Shown in pieces: positions 43,067 to 54,799 of a stretch of 64,000 nt of DNA. Position 1 is the stretch's first letter. Every line of letters begins with the position of its first letter. The stretch spans positions 7,316,001 through 7,380,000 of the forward strand of contig NC_070561.1 of the NCBI RefSeq assembly GCF_026914185.1, written 5' to 3'. Origin of the DNA: Puccinia triticina (taxonomy: Eukaryota > Basidiomycota > Pucciniomycetes > Pucciniales > Pucciniaceae). The translations under genes and the position numbers were made by a program. The notes under the pieces were generated by a model. It made no database searches, was not told where the DNA came from, and saw only the letters and a list, made by a program, of their open reading frames with translations.

Positions 43067-45932
43067 ATAGACCCATCACGCGACGTTCTGCGGGGTTCAA
43101 GGAGCGGCTATTCCTATCTGACATGTCAACTCGGATGAAGTCGTCCGTCATAGCCTTGAAATGAGACTCAAAAAGACTCTTTGGGTCCGTCGGCGCCGAG
43201 TGTACGCATATGATAGCATTATACATTTGAGTCAGCTGATAACCCGAGCCGACCAACCCCGCTTCCCGCAAAGCCAAATCGTAAAGAGTATCATTCGCAA
43301 GCAGCCCTCTCCGATTGCACGCCTCCTGGTAACTACCAAAGACTTCCCCCTCGAACGACCGGAGATCTTCGAACGACTGAGGTCCCCGAACGTGAAGGAG
43401 CAGAACCCTCAAGTAAAATTTCTCGCCTGCTAGGTAAGAAACCGCGTAGATCCGCCCAACCGATTCCGCTTTTGTTTTTCGCGGTTTCCACTCCTTTTCT
43501 CCCTTGTCCCACCAAAAGAAACAAGGGATATCACTATAAAGAAGTGACCTCGCCGTGCGCCCTTCCGCGCCAACCGCATTTGACCGGTTTAGCTCTAGAA
43601 ACCCCGTTAGGGTTGTTCGCGCCGCCTTCCCGCTCTTGAGCTGACCTTCTGCACCAACGTTTTCTTTAAAATAAACTACCTGCTCATCTTCTTCGTGCAC
43701 AGTGAGTCTTGTTACAGCTGGTGATCTATCAGACAATGGAAATTTGAATAATCTCCAAGCAGCTTCAAAGTCAAGATTTCAGCTCGTGCAAGTCAACACT
43801 TATTAATAGACTTGTCACTTACCTTCCGGGGGGCTTATGTATCTTGCATCAACATAAGCTTTCGTTTCATCTTCGACTTCTATTGCCATATAACTTCTGT
43901 CATGCCCTTTTGTAATATACTTGTATAAATATTTGATTGCTGTGCTGTTCACGGGGATTTCAACATTGATGTGGCACTGAAACATAAATGTTAAAAACCG
44001 ATTGAACGGGACAACAGAACCGTTATCAAACCGAGTCGTGTGCTTTGTAATTGACCGCCCATTGTCGCGCCTGAGATAAACCGGATAAGCTCCATCAACA
44101 GTTACTGTCTGCGGAGAAAATGGCTTAGGAAAGCCGAGTTTGCATGTACCGTTCCGCCAGCAAGCCCGGCCCTTGCATGGTCCATGCAACATGAAGCGCG
44201 AGACAAGTCGATGGAGATTTGGTTCTTCAATTTCGTCAGGAATTTCGGCAGAGACCAAGAGATCAATCTTTTCCGGCGTTGTTGGTTTGTCTTTTTCATC
44301 AAGTGTTACCATTATATGAGCGTGCGGGAGACCGCGCTTTTGAAATTCAATCGTGTAAACATATGCTACAGCTTTCCCTAGCCTGTCCATCTTCACCAGT
44401 TCGTGGATAAGTGCCTTTATTTTTAACCGGAAAACACGTGCTACAATCGTTGGGTGGTCAAAAGCCTGTTCCCCTTCTGGAATCAAGGCTTTGATCGCCA
44501 TCCAATCAGGATTCGCGGTCATTGTAATAAATAACAAAGGTGGCCCATATTTGTTGCAAATTGCCATTGAGTCGTAATAGAGCTGAGACATTCCACGAGG
44601 ACTCCCAATGAATGTAGCTGGTAGAATAACTCGACGCGCCGAAATCGGTTTTTGATTCTCCAGACCCCTTAAAAGGGAGCGATATTGTCCCGCTTTCATT
44701 GTTTCTTGATTTTCCCTGATGAACTGCAAACGTTGTCGCTCGACGCAAACATACATGTCGACAACGAGTTCCTGCAGTAATGACCGGCCCCTTAGTATAG
44801 GCGAGAAGCGCCCCGGACGATCAAAGAGTAGGGCCGCGTACCATTCGAGTGATCCTACTTTACGGTTTTTGACTATGAAGATGAGTCAGCGCGTGATGTA
44901 TTCCCCACAAGAGAAAATGTTAACATACCCCTTTCTGTCCAACATCTATACGACAGATGCCATTGCTGTTCTCCTCTTGGGAAAAATAGAGGGTACCGTA
45001 ATGCAAGATAAGCCGAATGTGTATCAGAAATTGAAATTAATTTGTCGTCTTTGCGGTGAAGTAAAATTTCTCTCTCTTGGATTATGTTTCCGTCGCCTTC
45101 GACTATTGCAGCGACTTCATTGATTGTTGGTTCGTTGTACCTCTTTGGATCTTCTCCCAGGCGGCAAATTCCTTTCAACTTCAGTGTTTTTGCGTTTCGC
45201 TCCTCAAGAACTTGCTTGGCTGACTTGAATAACTTGGCGTAAGGGTTATGATTGTACATATAACTCATTATTGTTGATACAGTTGAAGGCAAGAGGCCAG
45301 AAACTTTTCCTTTACTCAAACCAATCCCTTTGGCTTTCCTTACTCGCAACTCGGCTTCATTTGTCCCGTGGTCGCCGACAACAAAGATCTGCGCGAATCC
45401 CGGATCGGATCCTTCTGCTGGCTCTATGCTCGAGATTAAGTGAGTTAAACCTCCACTCATCCTAAAAACGTTTACGCCAAATGGTCCTTGGACGGAGTAA
45501 TCCACTTTCGTCCGGAGCGACGTGAAGGATACAGCATTGTTATACATGCGTGTATACTTCTGGAAGTTCGAGGCAACTTTTCAGTTCAATCAAGTAGTCA
45601 GTGTATCCAAATCATTATCAAAAAGGGGGATTAATCTTACTTGAAGTGGAACCACTGAATAAGTTCTGCAGGATTGATGGGTAGGGTTTTGCATTATCAT
45701 GGAAGTTAGGCAACTTGACTTTATTTTTATTGCAACACATGGTAAACTCGATTGCAGCTTTCTGCCGGTCGGCCAGCGACGATTCTCCAATCCAGTGAAG
45801 CGCACCACAAGCAACGCATCCCGTACTGCAGCTTCCAATGTTGTGCGGTATGTTTACAAAATCTGCGCCAAGAATCTTCTTTTTGTTGTTTCTATCCGGA
45901 TGGTCGACAATTCGGCCTTTTGATTCAACCAT
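43067..45932 (-). CDS. Helitron Rep/helicase gene, 5' part (HUH Rep domain)
   Basis: Minus-strand exons are 45932-45641, 45576-44929, 44872-43823 and 43762-43067, separated by GT-AG introns of 64, 56 and 60 nt that keep the frame. The N-terminus has a CXXCG-type cysteine cluster and CGALHW. The Rep nuclease carries the HUH motif in GLPHAHIMV (about 44330) and a two-tyrosine YLYKYITKG motif (about 43930) that would cut and join single strands. The exon runs into the LTR element at 43066 and continues at 40071. Together the exons total 4296 nt, a multiple of three, about 1431 codons. Only the insertion disables it. Confidence 0.85.
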
Positions 45933-47257
45933 GAGGTATGTTTTCTTTGTTGATCTTGTAAACCGTTGTGCCTTCCGCTATTGAGTGATTCTTGAAATTG
46001 TCCGGAAATGTCAACCCTTTAAGGTATCTCCCATTTTATTCTTGTATGGTTATTTTTACTCAGCACTGACCACTTCCAACCAACCAGAACGGTTAACGTC
46101 GTAAAAAGGCGCCTTGTCAAACTGTTGGAATGTTTGGGCTGCGATTAAAAGTCCCGGTCCAATTTGAAAGCAGGCGGTCCGTAACAGCCCGATATTATTG
46201 AGTAGCCAAATTTTAATGGGCTAGTCCGGTCAGTCATTTCGAATTCCATTTACTAAAAGGTTGCAATTGAGTACCAATACCAACTCAAGCTAGTCCGGTC
46301 AGTGATCTACAATTCCATTATGAACAAGTTGCAATGGAGCACCAATACCAACTCCAACGGTTGACGTTGGAAGACGGAATTTTGTCGACCTCTTAGTGTG
46401 CCCGGCCTGCGATTGAAGCTTTCCGTTCAATGCCCAAGGACGCGGTCAAAAACACCCCCATCTCATTATGAAGCCGATTTTCAAGATTAATCATTTCATG
46501 TTTTAACCCAGCGCAATTAATTACCAATAGGATTTCCCTAAGCGTGAAACTTTCTGTTACCACGGCGACAAGCCAAATGACACTACTTCGTATTGTGAAG
46601 CAGTCAGACTTTTAGTAGCATCAGATTTAGCCGAAGTAACATCTTTGAGTATGGTTAAGTGGGCTTTTTGAAGACCCACCAACGGTTGCATCGAGTAGCC
46701 CGACGCCCAAAACACACCATAGTAAGCTGGAGGCAGCAAATTTTTCGCATCACCAAGCTCCTCCAGCATACCAACTTGAGGCCGAGCTGCGTCACTCCAC
46801 TGCCGCCGATTTGACACCCTTGCTCTGCAAATCAATACTTTCTTGAAAGCTCACTTCGCGCAAATCAGCGAAGGGTTTTTTGTCCCATTGCTCTAATTGA
46901 AACTTCATATTGACGTTCAATGAATTACGCAAATCTCAGTTACCAAAGAAAAAAAAATGAATGTGTGAGAATTATTGGAAATGAAATTCCGTAACAACTG
47001 GTTACGCTTGCGAGAAGCTGCAATGGAAAAGATATCAAGGACGCATTCGGAAAGTGTAGCACTCGAAAAGAAGAACCAACGTATGTTAAGCTGACGGACT
47101 CCAGTTGAGAGCAAGTAGTGTCGAAGACCAGAAAAGACCTAGATTAACACCCCAAAACCAACTGGCTAATCACAACAACGCAATCAGTTAGTATCAAATT
47201 ACAACTGATGCCAAATAACCGTCATCGGAATCTCACTTTTACCGGCGGTGGGAGTCA
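45933..47257. other. spacer of the Helitron; one doubtful frame
   Basis: The minus strand at 46835-46557 is open for about 90 codons with coding-like composition, but has no ATG at its start and no recognised motif. It could be an exon. The rest, including two AT-rich direct repeats near 46220 and 46290 (CTAGTCCGGTCAGT), shows no gene. Confidence 0.25.
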
Positions 47258-48483
47258 TCAGAGCTTTTTTAATCTCTTGGCAGCGTCTTTGAGAATGGCC
47301 TTACGGGGTTGCCCACGAGTTGGTTTTTCCTTAGGCTCCTCTTCCTCGTCTTCGTCTTCCCCTCCTCCGTTCTCATAGCTCTCTTCGTTGTCAGTTTCCA
47401 TAGGTTCCGTTGCCTTTCTCTTCCCATTGCGGTCCGACGCGCAATATGACGACGCCGGAGTGTCAAACATCTTCTTTGCCGGCGAACCTGACGGCGTACT
47501 GGTCGATGGTATATTCTCATCGGAGTTCAACTTCATCCTAAAAAAAACTCAACAGCTGAAGTTGAGCACTATTACCAACGTCGTTCGGCGTTGAGGGCAT
47601 TAAGTTTACTCACAAGTTTCTTCCTTTCCCGTGAGGGTTGGATTTTACTGGCGAGCCGCTTGACTTTGCGCGGCCAATCTGGTGGCCACTGGTGATACTG
47701 CAATCGTTTACCTAGAGGCATTTTATTGTTAGGTCACTCAAATCATTAGTTGGACTTCTGGAAAACCCACAAGTACAACAGCCATTTTTGCGTTGATGTC
47801 GAAATCGACCAGCAAGCCAACGATTTCCAACTCTTGGCCAACGACGTAGAGCAAATGAGTTTTAATGAAATTCTTTGACCCTGGTACCACGTACTTAACG
47901 TTGAAGGTCTTGTGGCGCCGCTCCTTAATCAAGGGTCAGTATTGCTAATGTCTGGCTTTCAAAGACTTTCTCAATCTTACCTGAGAATCCCAGTCAGTAT
48001 GCTCAACGATGACTTCAAGGCGCGTTTCCAGGTTGACAACAACCTCCTCGCGTTTGATGACGATTCCCAGTCCCTCAACGCTTGCCTTGTTGACAAAGTC
48101 AAACCCTTCATCGGGCGCCTGCATCACCCGGGCGACTGAATGCTGGTTGTAAGTTAACGTCGGCGTCTTGCCGTCGTTGGTAGCGATTAGCTTCCCCGCC
48201 ATGTAGTAAACAAAGCCGGCCTCGAGGACGTTTGTAAGCGCCGTATTCGTGGTCAATGAGACCTCGAAGTCGCGTTGGTCGGAGCCGTCGACGCCCGAAC
48301 ACTGTAAGAAAGAATCAGTGGTGACATTTCCATATTGATTTGCTCGTACGTTCTCTGGCACAGACTGTCGAGATAGGTTAGTCCCATGCAGCAAAACAAC
48401 AGACTCGAAAAGCTTACGTCTGCCAACGGCTCGACAAGTGTGGTCATATGGACAGGGTGATTCGGCGTTCGGTTACCAGACAT
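47258..48483 (-). CDS. Helitron accessory two-domain protein, paralog A, with acidic nuclear-type tail
   Basis: Exons 48483-48418, 48301-47981, 47923-47756, 47711-47614 and 47537-47258 give an open frame of 310 codons, with introns of 116, 57, 44 and 76 nt. Domain one has LEAGFVYYMAGKLI, VEGLGIVIKREE and LEVIVEHTDW. Domain two has FNVKYVV and EIVGLLVDF. The C-terminal 90 residues are Ser/Thr-rich, then acidic (runs of Glu and Asp) with KRK and a lysine-rich end. The motifs and two intron positions match the genes at 36836 and 35161. It lies upstream of the Rep gene on the same strand. I do not recognise the family; an OB-fold single-strand-binding helper is an inference. Confidence 0.55.
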
Positions 48484-49329
48484 AACGATTAGAGCTGCTT
48501 GATTGGAGTAGGGCAAAGTGGAGCAAAGTTTTGACGGTGTATTGATTGATTAGTAGACAACTGTTGAATGGTAAAACCTAAGTAAACGATGGCTGTTGAT
48601 AAAAATGGAAGGAAGACTGACCCTTTTATAAAGGGGCCGTGTGCGATTTTGCCGAGAGGTGATCAACCCGCGGCATCGTTGCACTGCAAGACAAAAACCG
48701 CCATGAAACCCTTCAAACAATCCCATAACTACTGACCCTGAAAATAAAATTGTTACCTTGGCTTGGTCAACCCCTCGAGCAACGGTTGGCAGTAAATGAT
48801 TGAAAGTGGAAGGCTTTGTGTCTCACTTCCGCGAAGAGATTGGGCAACATTCCGCGGATCAGGGAGTAACAGGGAGAGGCCCCTTTTGTTGGGCAGTTTC
48901 ACCCTTTTTGGAAGCTAGCTTGGAACAGTTCGTACCTTTACCCACAGGCGTCACCTCCTGACAACGTGTCGCGGCCGGCGTAGATGTAGTTTCCTAAAGG
49001 ACGAGTTCCAATTAGAATCGGTCAGTCGAACTGCGGCTTGTTGACGGTGCCATCAAAAACGCCTCAATAAGGGACCGATAATGTACAAAGTTACTTTACA
49101 TAACTAATTCGCACAAGTTCGGAGTGGGGCGTCCACGATTCCGCAACACCTAAAGACAATGGGTTGGCAGAAGTCGTCAGACGGGATATTCATCCGTGCA
49201 CCCATAGTACGACTTGAGGAGAGGTCTGGGAAACGGTACTTGCCCCAACTCGCTGGAATGAAACTTGTCCGGTAGTTCGCTTATTTGAGGCTTGATTCCT
49301 AACTGGAACGATGGGTGATTCTGCGGGGC
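48484..49329. other. no gene; presumed Helitron 5' region and flank
   Basis: A TATA-like TTTTATAAAGG is read at 48620-48635. No frame of note is present, and the Helitron 5' end should lie here or further right. Confidence 0.3.
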
Positions 49330-49770
49330 GGGAGGTTATAAAAGGAGGAGCTTGCTGCATCACACTTTCCCCCGCGGCCGCCCTCTCCCTGTTGCATTTG
49401 CACTGGCTGGAGGTCGCGCCAGCCATTAGCCCCCCTCCGTCCCCTCCCACTTGGGCCAGGCCGGAGGGGGTTAAACCCGGCCCCTTTTTCCCCGCGCTTG
49501 CCGCGGGCTGGGGGGTCAGTCCGAGGCATTCATGTTCGGGGGCTATTCTCTCTAAAATTCTTCTCATACCATTAAAGACAATTTATAATCAATAGTGTAA
49601 AATGGGGTAAATATAGCTTTAATAGTGTTTAAAAGATGTGAAATAGCGTTTGTTTTTGTGTGTATACGGTCACCATTTCTTTGGGGAAACTGTTGATTTT
49701 TTTTTTTACTCACCAATCTGTATTTGGAGTTTTTGAAAAATGTACAGGGGAAACCCTTGATCTAAATTTC
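49330..49770 (+). repeat. dispersed GC-cored repeat, copy 2
   Basis: TATAAAAGGAGG, a core with CCCTGTTGCATTTGCAC, CCGCGGGCTGGGGGG and, further on, GGGGAAACCCTTGATCT line up in order with 12785-13250 (inverted) and 51160-51560. Confidence 0.45.
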
Positions 49771-49884
49771 TGTGAAAGTGTGGATTTACTATACTTAGAT
49801 ACACTCCTTTATATACATAGTATGACATCATTTACACTGTTTCTGCAGCCTCAGACTTTGGGTATACACTAATTCCCCCTGTAT

Positions 49885-50395
49885 GACAGCTCATGCAGTC
49901 TACTGAGGACCCAGGAAGCCCCCTGTAAATGACCGTAATGAAAATGTATGAATTTTTTGGCAAAAACCCAAAATGGTAGGCACAAAAATGGTGTGAATGG
50001 GCTTTTTTGGCCTCAATGGTAAGCACTTCAAGTGTATGAAATTTTTCTTGGGTACAAGAGGGTAGTAACTAAGATGTATGAAATTCCTGAGAGTGCACCA
50101 GAAAAACCCGTAGCCCTCCCCCCCTCAGCAGCACAGCTTGGCTTATTTTTGTTACCCCAGTGCCCCACCTTGGCAGCACACCCCAGGTTGTTTTTTTTTT
50201 TTGCACCCCCCCCCCCCCTCAGCAGGAATGGTAGGCATGGAAAATGTATGAAAATTTGGGAAATCCTCAAAGCGTACGCACAAAACGTGTATGAATGAGG
50301 TCAAAAAATGTATGAATTTTGTCAAAATTCTGGATTTTAGGTTATGGTCATTTATAAGGGGTTAACTGGGTCCTGTCTACTGTCACCTCATGCAT
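49885..50395. repeat. imperfect foldback segment
   Basis: About 55 bases at 49889-49945 (CAGTCTACTGAGGACCCAG, TAAATGACCGTAA) are inverted at 50335-50395. Between them are C-rich runs (C14 near 50205) and ATGTATGAA words repeated at least six times. No gene. Confidence 0.35.
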
Positions 50396-50780
50396 GCGTT
50401 AGAATGTTCTTTTGTATATTCTGACATCATGTATGCACCCCTGGCATGTTTAGAATGTTCTGTTGTATATTCTGACACCATTCATGCACCCCTGAGGGGT
50501 TATGACATCATTTGTATCTACTCCCACCAGCTAAAATCCCTCACCCTGTTGTCTAGATTAGCTGAAACCCTAACCCACAAGCCCCTTTGGGGCTCCACTT
50601 TTGTCTATAAAAGGAGCTCTCTCCACCCCCAGTGGTCTGCTCCCCAGTTCCTCACCCAGAACTCACAAGTCACCCAACACTCATCCACACTCAAATCCTA
50701 AAACCCTTATAACAACAAATCAACCCTTATAACAAAGTAATTCAACCCTTATAACAATTAAAACACTTACACGCTGCCAG
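50396..50780 (+). repeat. LTR-like promoter region with two repeat types
   Basis: A 57-bp unit with AGAATGTTCT-TTGTATATTCTGACA occurs twice at 50400-50495. TATAAAAGGAGC lies at 50617. Four CCCTTATAACAA words follow at about 50703-50755. It looks like an LTR or promoter fragment; no partner copy was seen. Confidence 0.35.
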
Positions 50781-51159
50781 TCAAACAGATTTCATCTGGA
50801 ACAGACCAGACCTATCACTTAATAAAACTTGCCAAGCTGAGCTTGGTGGGTCTTGTTGACTGATAACAGAAGGGCAGAGCTTGCAACTCCATCATACCCT
50901 TCACCATTCAGCAAAAGGGTTTCATTACCACTTTTGAGTCTTACAGCGGTAGTTCCAGTTGCAACGGTAATGTTGATACGATGATGGCACCAGGAGCAAG
51001 GCAGCATGTAATACAATGCGATGGTAGTTACAAACAAGGTGATTCAAGGTATGGGTTGCCGGGATACAGCGTGGAAGGCGAGTTGTAAAGGGAGTCGTGG
51101 CAACGGTTATTTGTATCAGAAATTGAAGGAGCGGGCACGGAGTTGGGGCCTATAAGTAC

Positions 51160-51560
51160 TCCATTTAGACTCTGCTGCTGTCTCCTCAGGCGACTCCTAC
51201 TGCTGTAATTCCAGCCAGGAGTTGCCTCATCCCCCTCCGCTGTTGCACTTGCGCAGTTTGAGGGGGCATCAAACCATTGTGCTGCATTTCCAGCCACTGG
51301 TTTGTACTCAACCCCCTCCGCTGTTGCACTTGCACGGTTTGAGGGGTTAAGTTTGGTGACCCCCCTTTGCATAATGCCCTTGCGGCGCGCTGGGGGTCAT
51401 CTGCCCACCATTTTTGACCCTGCTAGCCAGGGAAGGATGGTGGGCTGGCTGTGTTGTGTTTTTCCCGGTCTTGCTATGTTGTATTTTTTTGTATTTTGAT
51501 AAGTTGTAGGGGGAACCCTTGATCTTGATTTCTGTGATTGGCTGTCTTTAATAAACTTGG
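51160..51560 (+). repeat. dispersed GC-cored repeat, copy 3
   Basis: CCCTCCGCTGTTGCACTTG occurs twice (about 51231 and 51312), then GCGCGCTGGGGG, GGGGGAACCCTTGATC and GTCTTTAATAAACTTGG. This is the clearest plus-strand copy of the family at 12785-13250. Confidence 0.5.
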
Positions 51561-51881
51561 ATTCAAGCAGAGAAAATAAACATTGAGTTTGAAAGTTAGG
51601 ACAAGTAATACAAAATATTTTCAAGTTTACATGCAAACTTTCCCAACTACCACCAGTTGACATGCAGACTCCACTGGCATAATGCAATTTTAACTCCAAA
51701 TGTTTATCTATTAGACTTTAGTCACTTTACAATGTGCACTGTGCCTTGGAGTTGAATTTTGGTTGAAAGGATCATTCAGAAAGTGTTGAGTAACAACATA
51801 AGCTTCCTCAGATTTTCAACAGTTTGATTGGTAGCAGTTCAACAAGATTTTTTTATCTTCATATATTCTAGCAGGAATATT

Positions 51882-53876
51882 TCAGGAATCCTTTGGAATG
51901 ATTTCAAGTAAAATCTTCAGATCTGCACTAGTATTTGAACCAAGCTTACGAGGAAATAGAGGCATTTTTTCATCAAGTTTATCTTTCCATGGGAAAAATT
52001 TGTAATTCTCAAACCTTGGAGGTAATTGATAATTCAGGGGCTTTGAGCAGTAGTATAACTGTGAGCTTTTGCTGAGTAGGAATTGATAAAACCATGTATC
52101 TCTCTCAAAAATATGGAGATATTTCTCATGATTCTGGTTCTTGTAGTAATAACCAAGTAAAATCCCTAAAATATTGCCTGAAATCAAATCATCTTGTTTT
52201 AGAATTCCTGAGTTGTGTTTGTGTTTTGATGTGGGTTTACATTTGAAAATTTCTTCATTTTTATCTAATGTGAATAAATCCAGTGTCAACTTGACAATTT
52301 TATTTCTCATATGTTCAAATAATTTTGTATCTTCATGAGCAGATACTAGATGATATCCTGATTCTTCTTTTCTTCCAGAAAAACAAGATATAAATAAAAC
52401 CTGCACTTCTTTTTGCTCATTGGTGTAAGCATCACCAAGAATTTCACATCTGAAGTACTTCAGGAACTGTTCATTCAATCCCCAAAGAATATCAAAAAGT
52501 GCATCCAGTTTTTCAAATATTTGCTTCTCAGAATTTTCATGAAGTATTTTTATCTTTTCTGGAGGTAAATATTTACTAGCTTCATTAGAGAGGTAGGATT
52601 TCATATCATTGATTATTGTGTTTGATGTTGGTTGGAACAATTTGTTAAATTTAAATTTTTTATTCAATCTCACCCTTGATATCCATGCCCATTCTATATT
52701 TGATCCATTCCTTGGATTATAATCCCTTCTAATTTCTATCTTCTGCATTTCTCCTATACTTCCTCCATTAAATATTGGTTTCACATGATTATCCAATTCA
52801 AATACTTTCTGAATTAAATATGATGGGATTGATTTCATCAACTCTGTTTCAGAAAAAGCTTTCCATGGAATCAGAGATTGAATGTTTCTGCTTGAACCTC
52901 CATCCATCAGTCCTCCTGTCAATCTATCCATCAAGTTTTTTCCAAAGATAGCCAAATCAAGTAAAAAGTTTCTATCAACTCCAAAAAGACCTTCCCATTT
53001 TTCCCATCTCATTGTTTTGTAATAATGATCAAGAAGGTGAAAAACAGTTTCGTTCATCAGAATTAAGTATTTTGGTACTAAAAGAGGGTCTTCACTCAGG
53101 CCTCCTTGGTACACTTGGTAGGCAGTCATTTCGGCCTTTGCATCTAATGCATTGGTGATTTTTTTATATAGATTCAATCTTTCGCCTTGAATGCCATTGG
53201 GTTTAAATACAGTTCCTTGATTTGGAAGGATTCTTTGGAATTTTTTGAAAATTGAGATGAAACTCAGAAACCAATTCTGTAGTTCTCTCTGCTCCAAAAG
53301 ATAGTTTAAGTTTGTGTCAACAGATCCTAAATGCTGGAGGATTTGGTGATTTGCAGTCCATAAAAGCTCGGTAAATTCCCCAAATCTGATTCTTGAATTT
53401 CGATAGTCACAATCTTCTGCTTCTGATTTTTTCATTCTCCTGAATCCTCGAGGATAGTATGCAGTCATGGCTCTTTCTGTCATCTTCCCCCCATGATTTT
53501 CAAATTCATTTCCCATTGATCCTCCCAAATGTTTCAAAATGATTGATATCCAAGCCCAATATTTGCCGTTCATCTGCAAGTTGGAAACTCTATGCGAGGG
53601 ATTTTCTCTGCCTGAGCTGGGATTAGTCGCAATGATAGCATTGTTGAAATCCCTTGGACTATCTTGTGTCCTTGCATTTAATCCCATGGGACCATTTGGA
53701 CAATACACATAATTTGTTCTCGGCTCAACGCTGTTAACGTCCGTAGGATGGATAGTGTTACAATCTCCGGCCCTAATTCCAGCTATTGCTTTGTAATTTG
53801 ATTTGGGTGCCATCAAGTTTGTCTTTCTGAAAGAGTTTTGCCTGTTTACTAATTTGCTAGTTCCTTCATACAACAT
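51882..53876 (-). CDS. large uncharacterised protein, copy 1 (664 codons, possibly last exon)
   Basis: The frame is open from ATG 53876 to the stop at 51882, with no signal peptide of its own. The predicted protein is hydrophilic and helix-rich, with aromatic clusters such as LLDHYYKTM, KWEGLFG, LIQKVFELDN and FFPWKDK, and no catalytic motif I know. A second, 80-percent-like copy lies at 57736-59706. The frame is open upstream of the ATG back to an acceptor-like CACCAG at about 53919, so this may be the last exon of a gene starting with the exons at 54101-54487. Duplicated unknown genes of this size are typical of expanded rust families; no function is claimed. Confidence 0.75.
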   Translation of the reverse strand: MLYEGTSKLVNRQNSFRKTNLMAPKSNYKAIAGIRAGDCNTIHPTDVNSVEPRTNYVYCPNGPMGLNARTQDSPRDFNNAIIATNPSSGRENPSHRVSNLQMNGKYWAWISIILKHLGGSMGNEFENHGGKMTERAMTAYYPRGFRRMKKSEAEDCDYRNSRIRFGEFTELLWTANHQILQHLGSVDTNLNYLLEQRELQNWFLSFISIFKKFQRILPNQGTVFKPNGIQGERLNLYKKITNALDAKAEMTAYQVYQGGLSEDPLLVPKYLILMNETVFHLLDHYYKTMRWEKWEGLFGVDRNFLLDLAIFGKNLMDRLTGGLMDGGSSRNIQSLIPWKAFSETELMKSIPSYLIQKVFELDNHVKPIFNGGSIGEMQKIEIRRDYNPRNGSNIEWAWISRVRLNKKFKFNKLFQPTSNTIINDMKSYLSNEASKYLPPEKIKILHENSEKQIFEKLDALFDILWGLNEQFLKYFRCEILGDAYTNEQKEVQVLFISCFSGRKEESGYHLVSAHEDTKLFEHMRNKIVKLTLDLFTLDKNEEIFKCKPTSKHKHNSGILKQDDLISGNILGILLGYYYKNQNHEKYLHIFERDTWFYQFLLSKSSQLYYCSKPLNYQLPPRFENYKFFPWKDKLDEKMPLFPRKLGSNTSADLKILLEIIPKDS

Positions 53877-54100
53877 ATTGAAATCATAAGGAACGAGGTG
53901 AATTGACTGGTGCTCGCAAGAGTTGATTCAGCTGGACGCACCAATGTTATGCACCATCGAGAGCTGTGCGCTCGAAGAACCCGGGATGTTCGCTGCATCT
54001 GATTCTTGACCCAGGGAGAGACACAATGATAAGTTCACACCGAATTTGGGTCGCTTTGAAGCAGGTTGACAAGCCGTATCTTTGACCTCGCGGTCAGGTC

Positions 54101-54487
54101 TCACTTGGTCGCCACTTTCTTCGAGGCCTCCATTATCTGCAAGTATTCAAATATAGATCTGTCAGCTATCGCGTTGATGTTGCTGAAGGCGGATCGAGAG
54201 AACCACTGTGTAGACCGACCAAAGAGCATTAATGTTTTTGGTGGTCTCTGTGAGTCTGATCCTATCGTTGAGAGCGAAAGCCCGGGGTGCCCTGTACGAA
54301 CTGGTGGTTAGGAAGCTTTCAAGTATGTAGGTTGATGTGGGCGGAAGTGCGAAACGATGTTACCTTGTTCACCATCCAGGCTCAAAGCTACATCTGCGGG
54401 GTGATGAAGACTTCCTCTCACCACTATTGTTGAGAGGAAATGCAAGTGGAGTGAGGCAAGCAGCCCGGATTTCCAGAAATACTGCAT
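54101..54487 (-). CDS. small secreted-type protein or 5' exons of the large gene, copy 1
   Basis: Exon 54487-54364 starts MQYFWKSGLLASLHLHFLS, a basic then hydrophobic stretch that looks like a signal peptide. It joins by a 63-nt intron to 54300-54101, giving 107 codons to a TGA. Alternatively the second exon ends near 54223 (TTTG|GTCGG) and a third exon from the TTGCAG acceptor at about 54136 reads on in another frame through SGDQVRP and KRPKFGVNLSL towards the 664-codon frame. All pieces recur in the second copy. Secretion is inferred from the N-terminus only. Confidence 0.45.
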
Positions 54488-54799
54488 CCTTTCAAGTTCT
54501 ATAAGAGCCGGCAACAACTGCACCAACCTGGCTCTCTTATGCCCAAATCATACCGCTGCTGCTGCGCGCAAACTTTAACATCATACATGGCATACAAATA
54601 TCTATCTCCTTGCTACAGGCAATTACAGATAGGAGATTTCCTGAACTCAAGCGCAAGTTTCGTACTTCACAGCTGACATCTGCCCTGCGAGCAGTCGCCC
54701 ATCGAAAAATCTTGCCAGCTGCGCAGTTCTGCACCCTTTTGCTAGGTGTCATCGGCTCCATAAAACGATACAACGAGTACGTGAACAGATTTGTCTAAG

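Larger units (their letters stand above)
34669..48600 (-). mobile_element. autonomous Helitron with accessory genes (5' end approximate)
   Basis: The 3' end is CTAG at 34669-34672 on the minus strand. It contains a spliced Rep/helicase gene and three related small genes; a 3.0 kb LTR element has jumped into it. Without that insertion it is about 11 kb. The 5' TC end was not located, so 48600 is a placeholder just beyond the last gene. Confidence 0.65.

Noticed and set aside
44873..45547. Apparent frameshift in the Helitron Rep gene near 44.9 kb
   Set aside because: A 56-nt GT-AG intron (44928-44873) joins the frames, as do the other two introns, so it is splicing rather than decay.
50640..50760. 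CCCTTATAACAA repeats as telomeric sequence
   Set aside because: Only four copies, not the TTAGGG unit used by most fungi, and set within an LTR-like promoter region.
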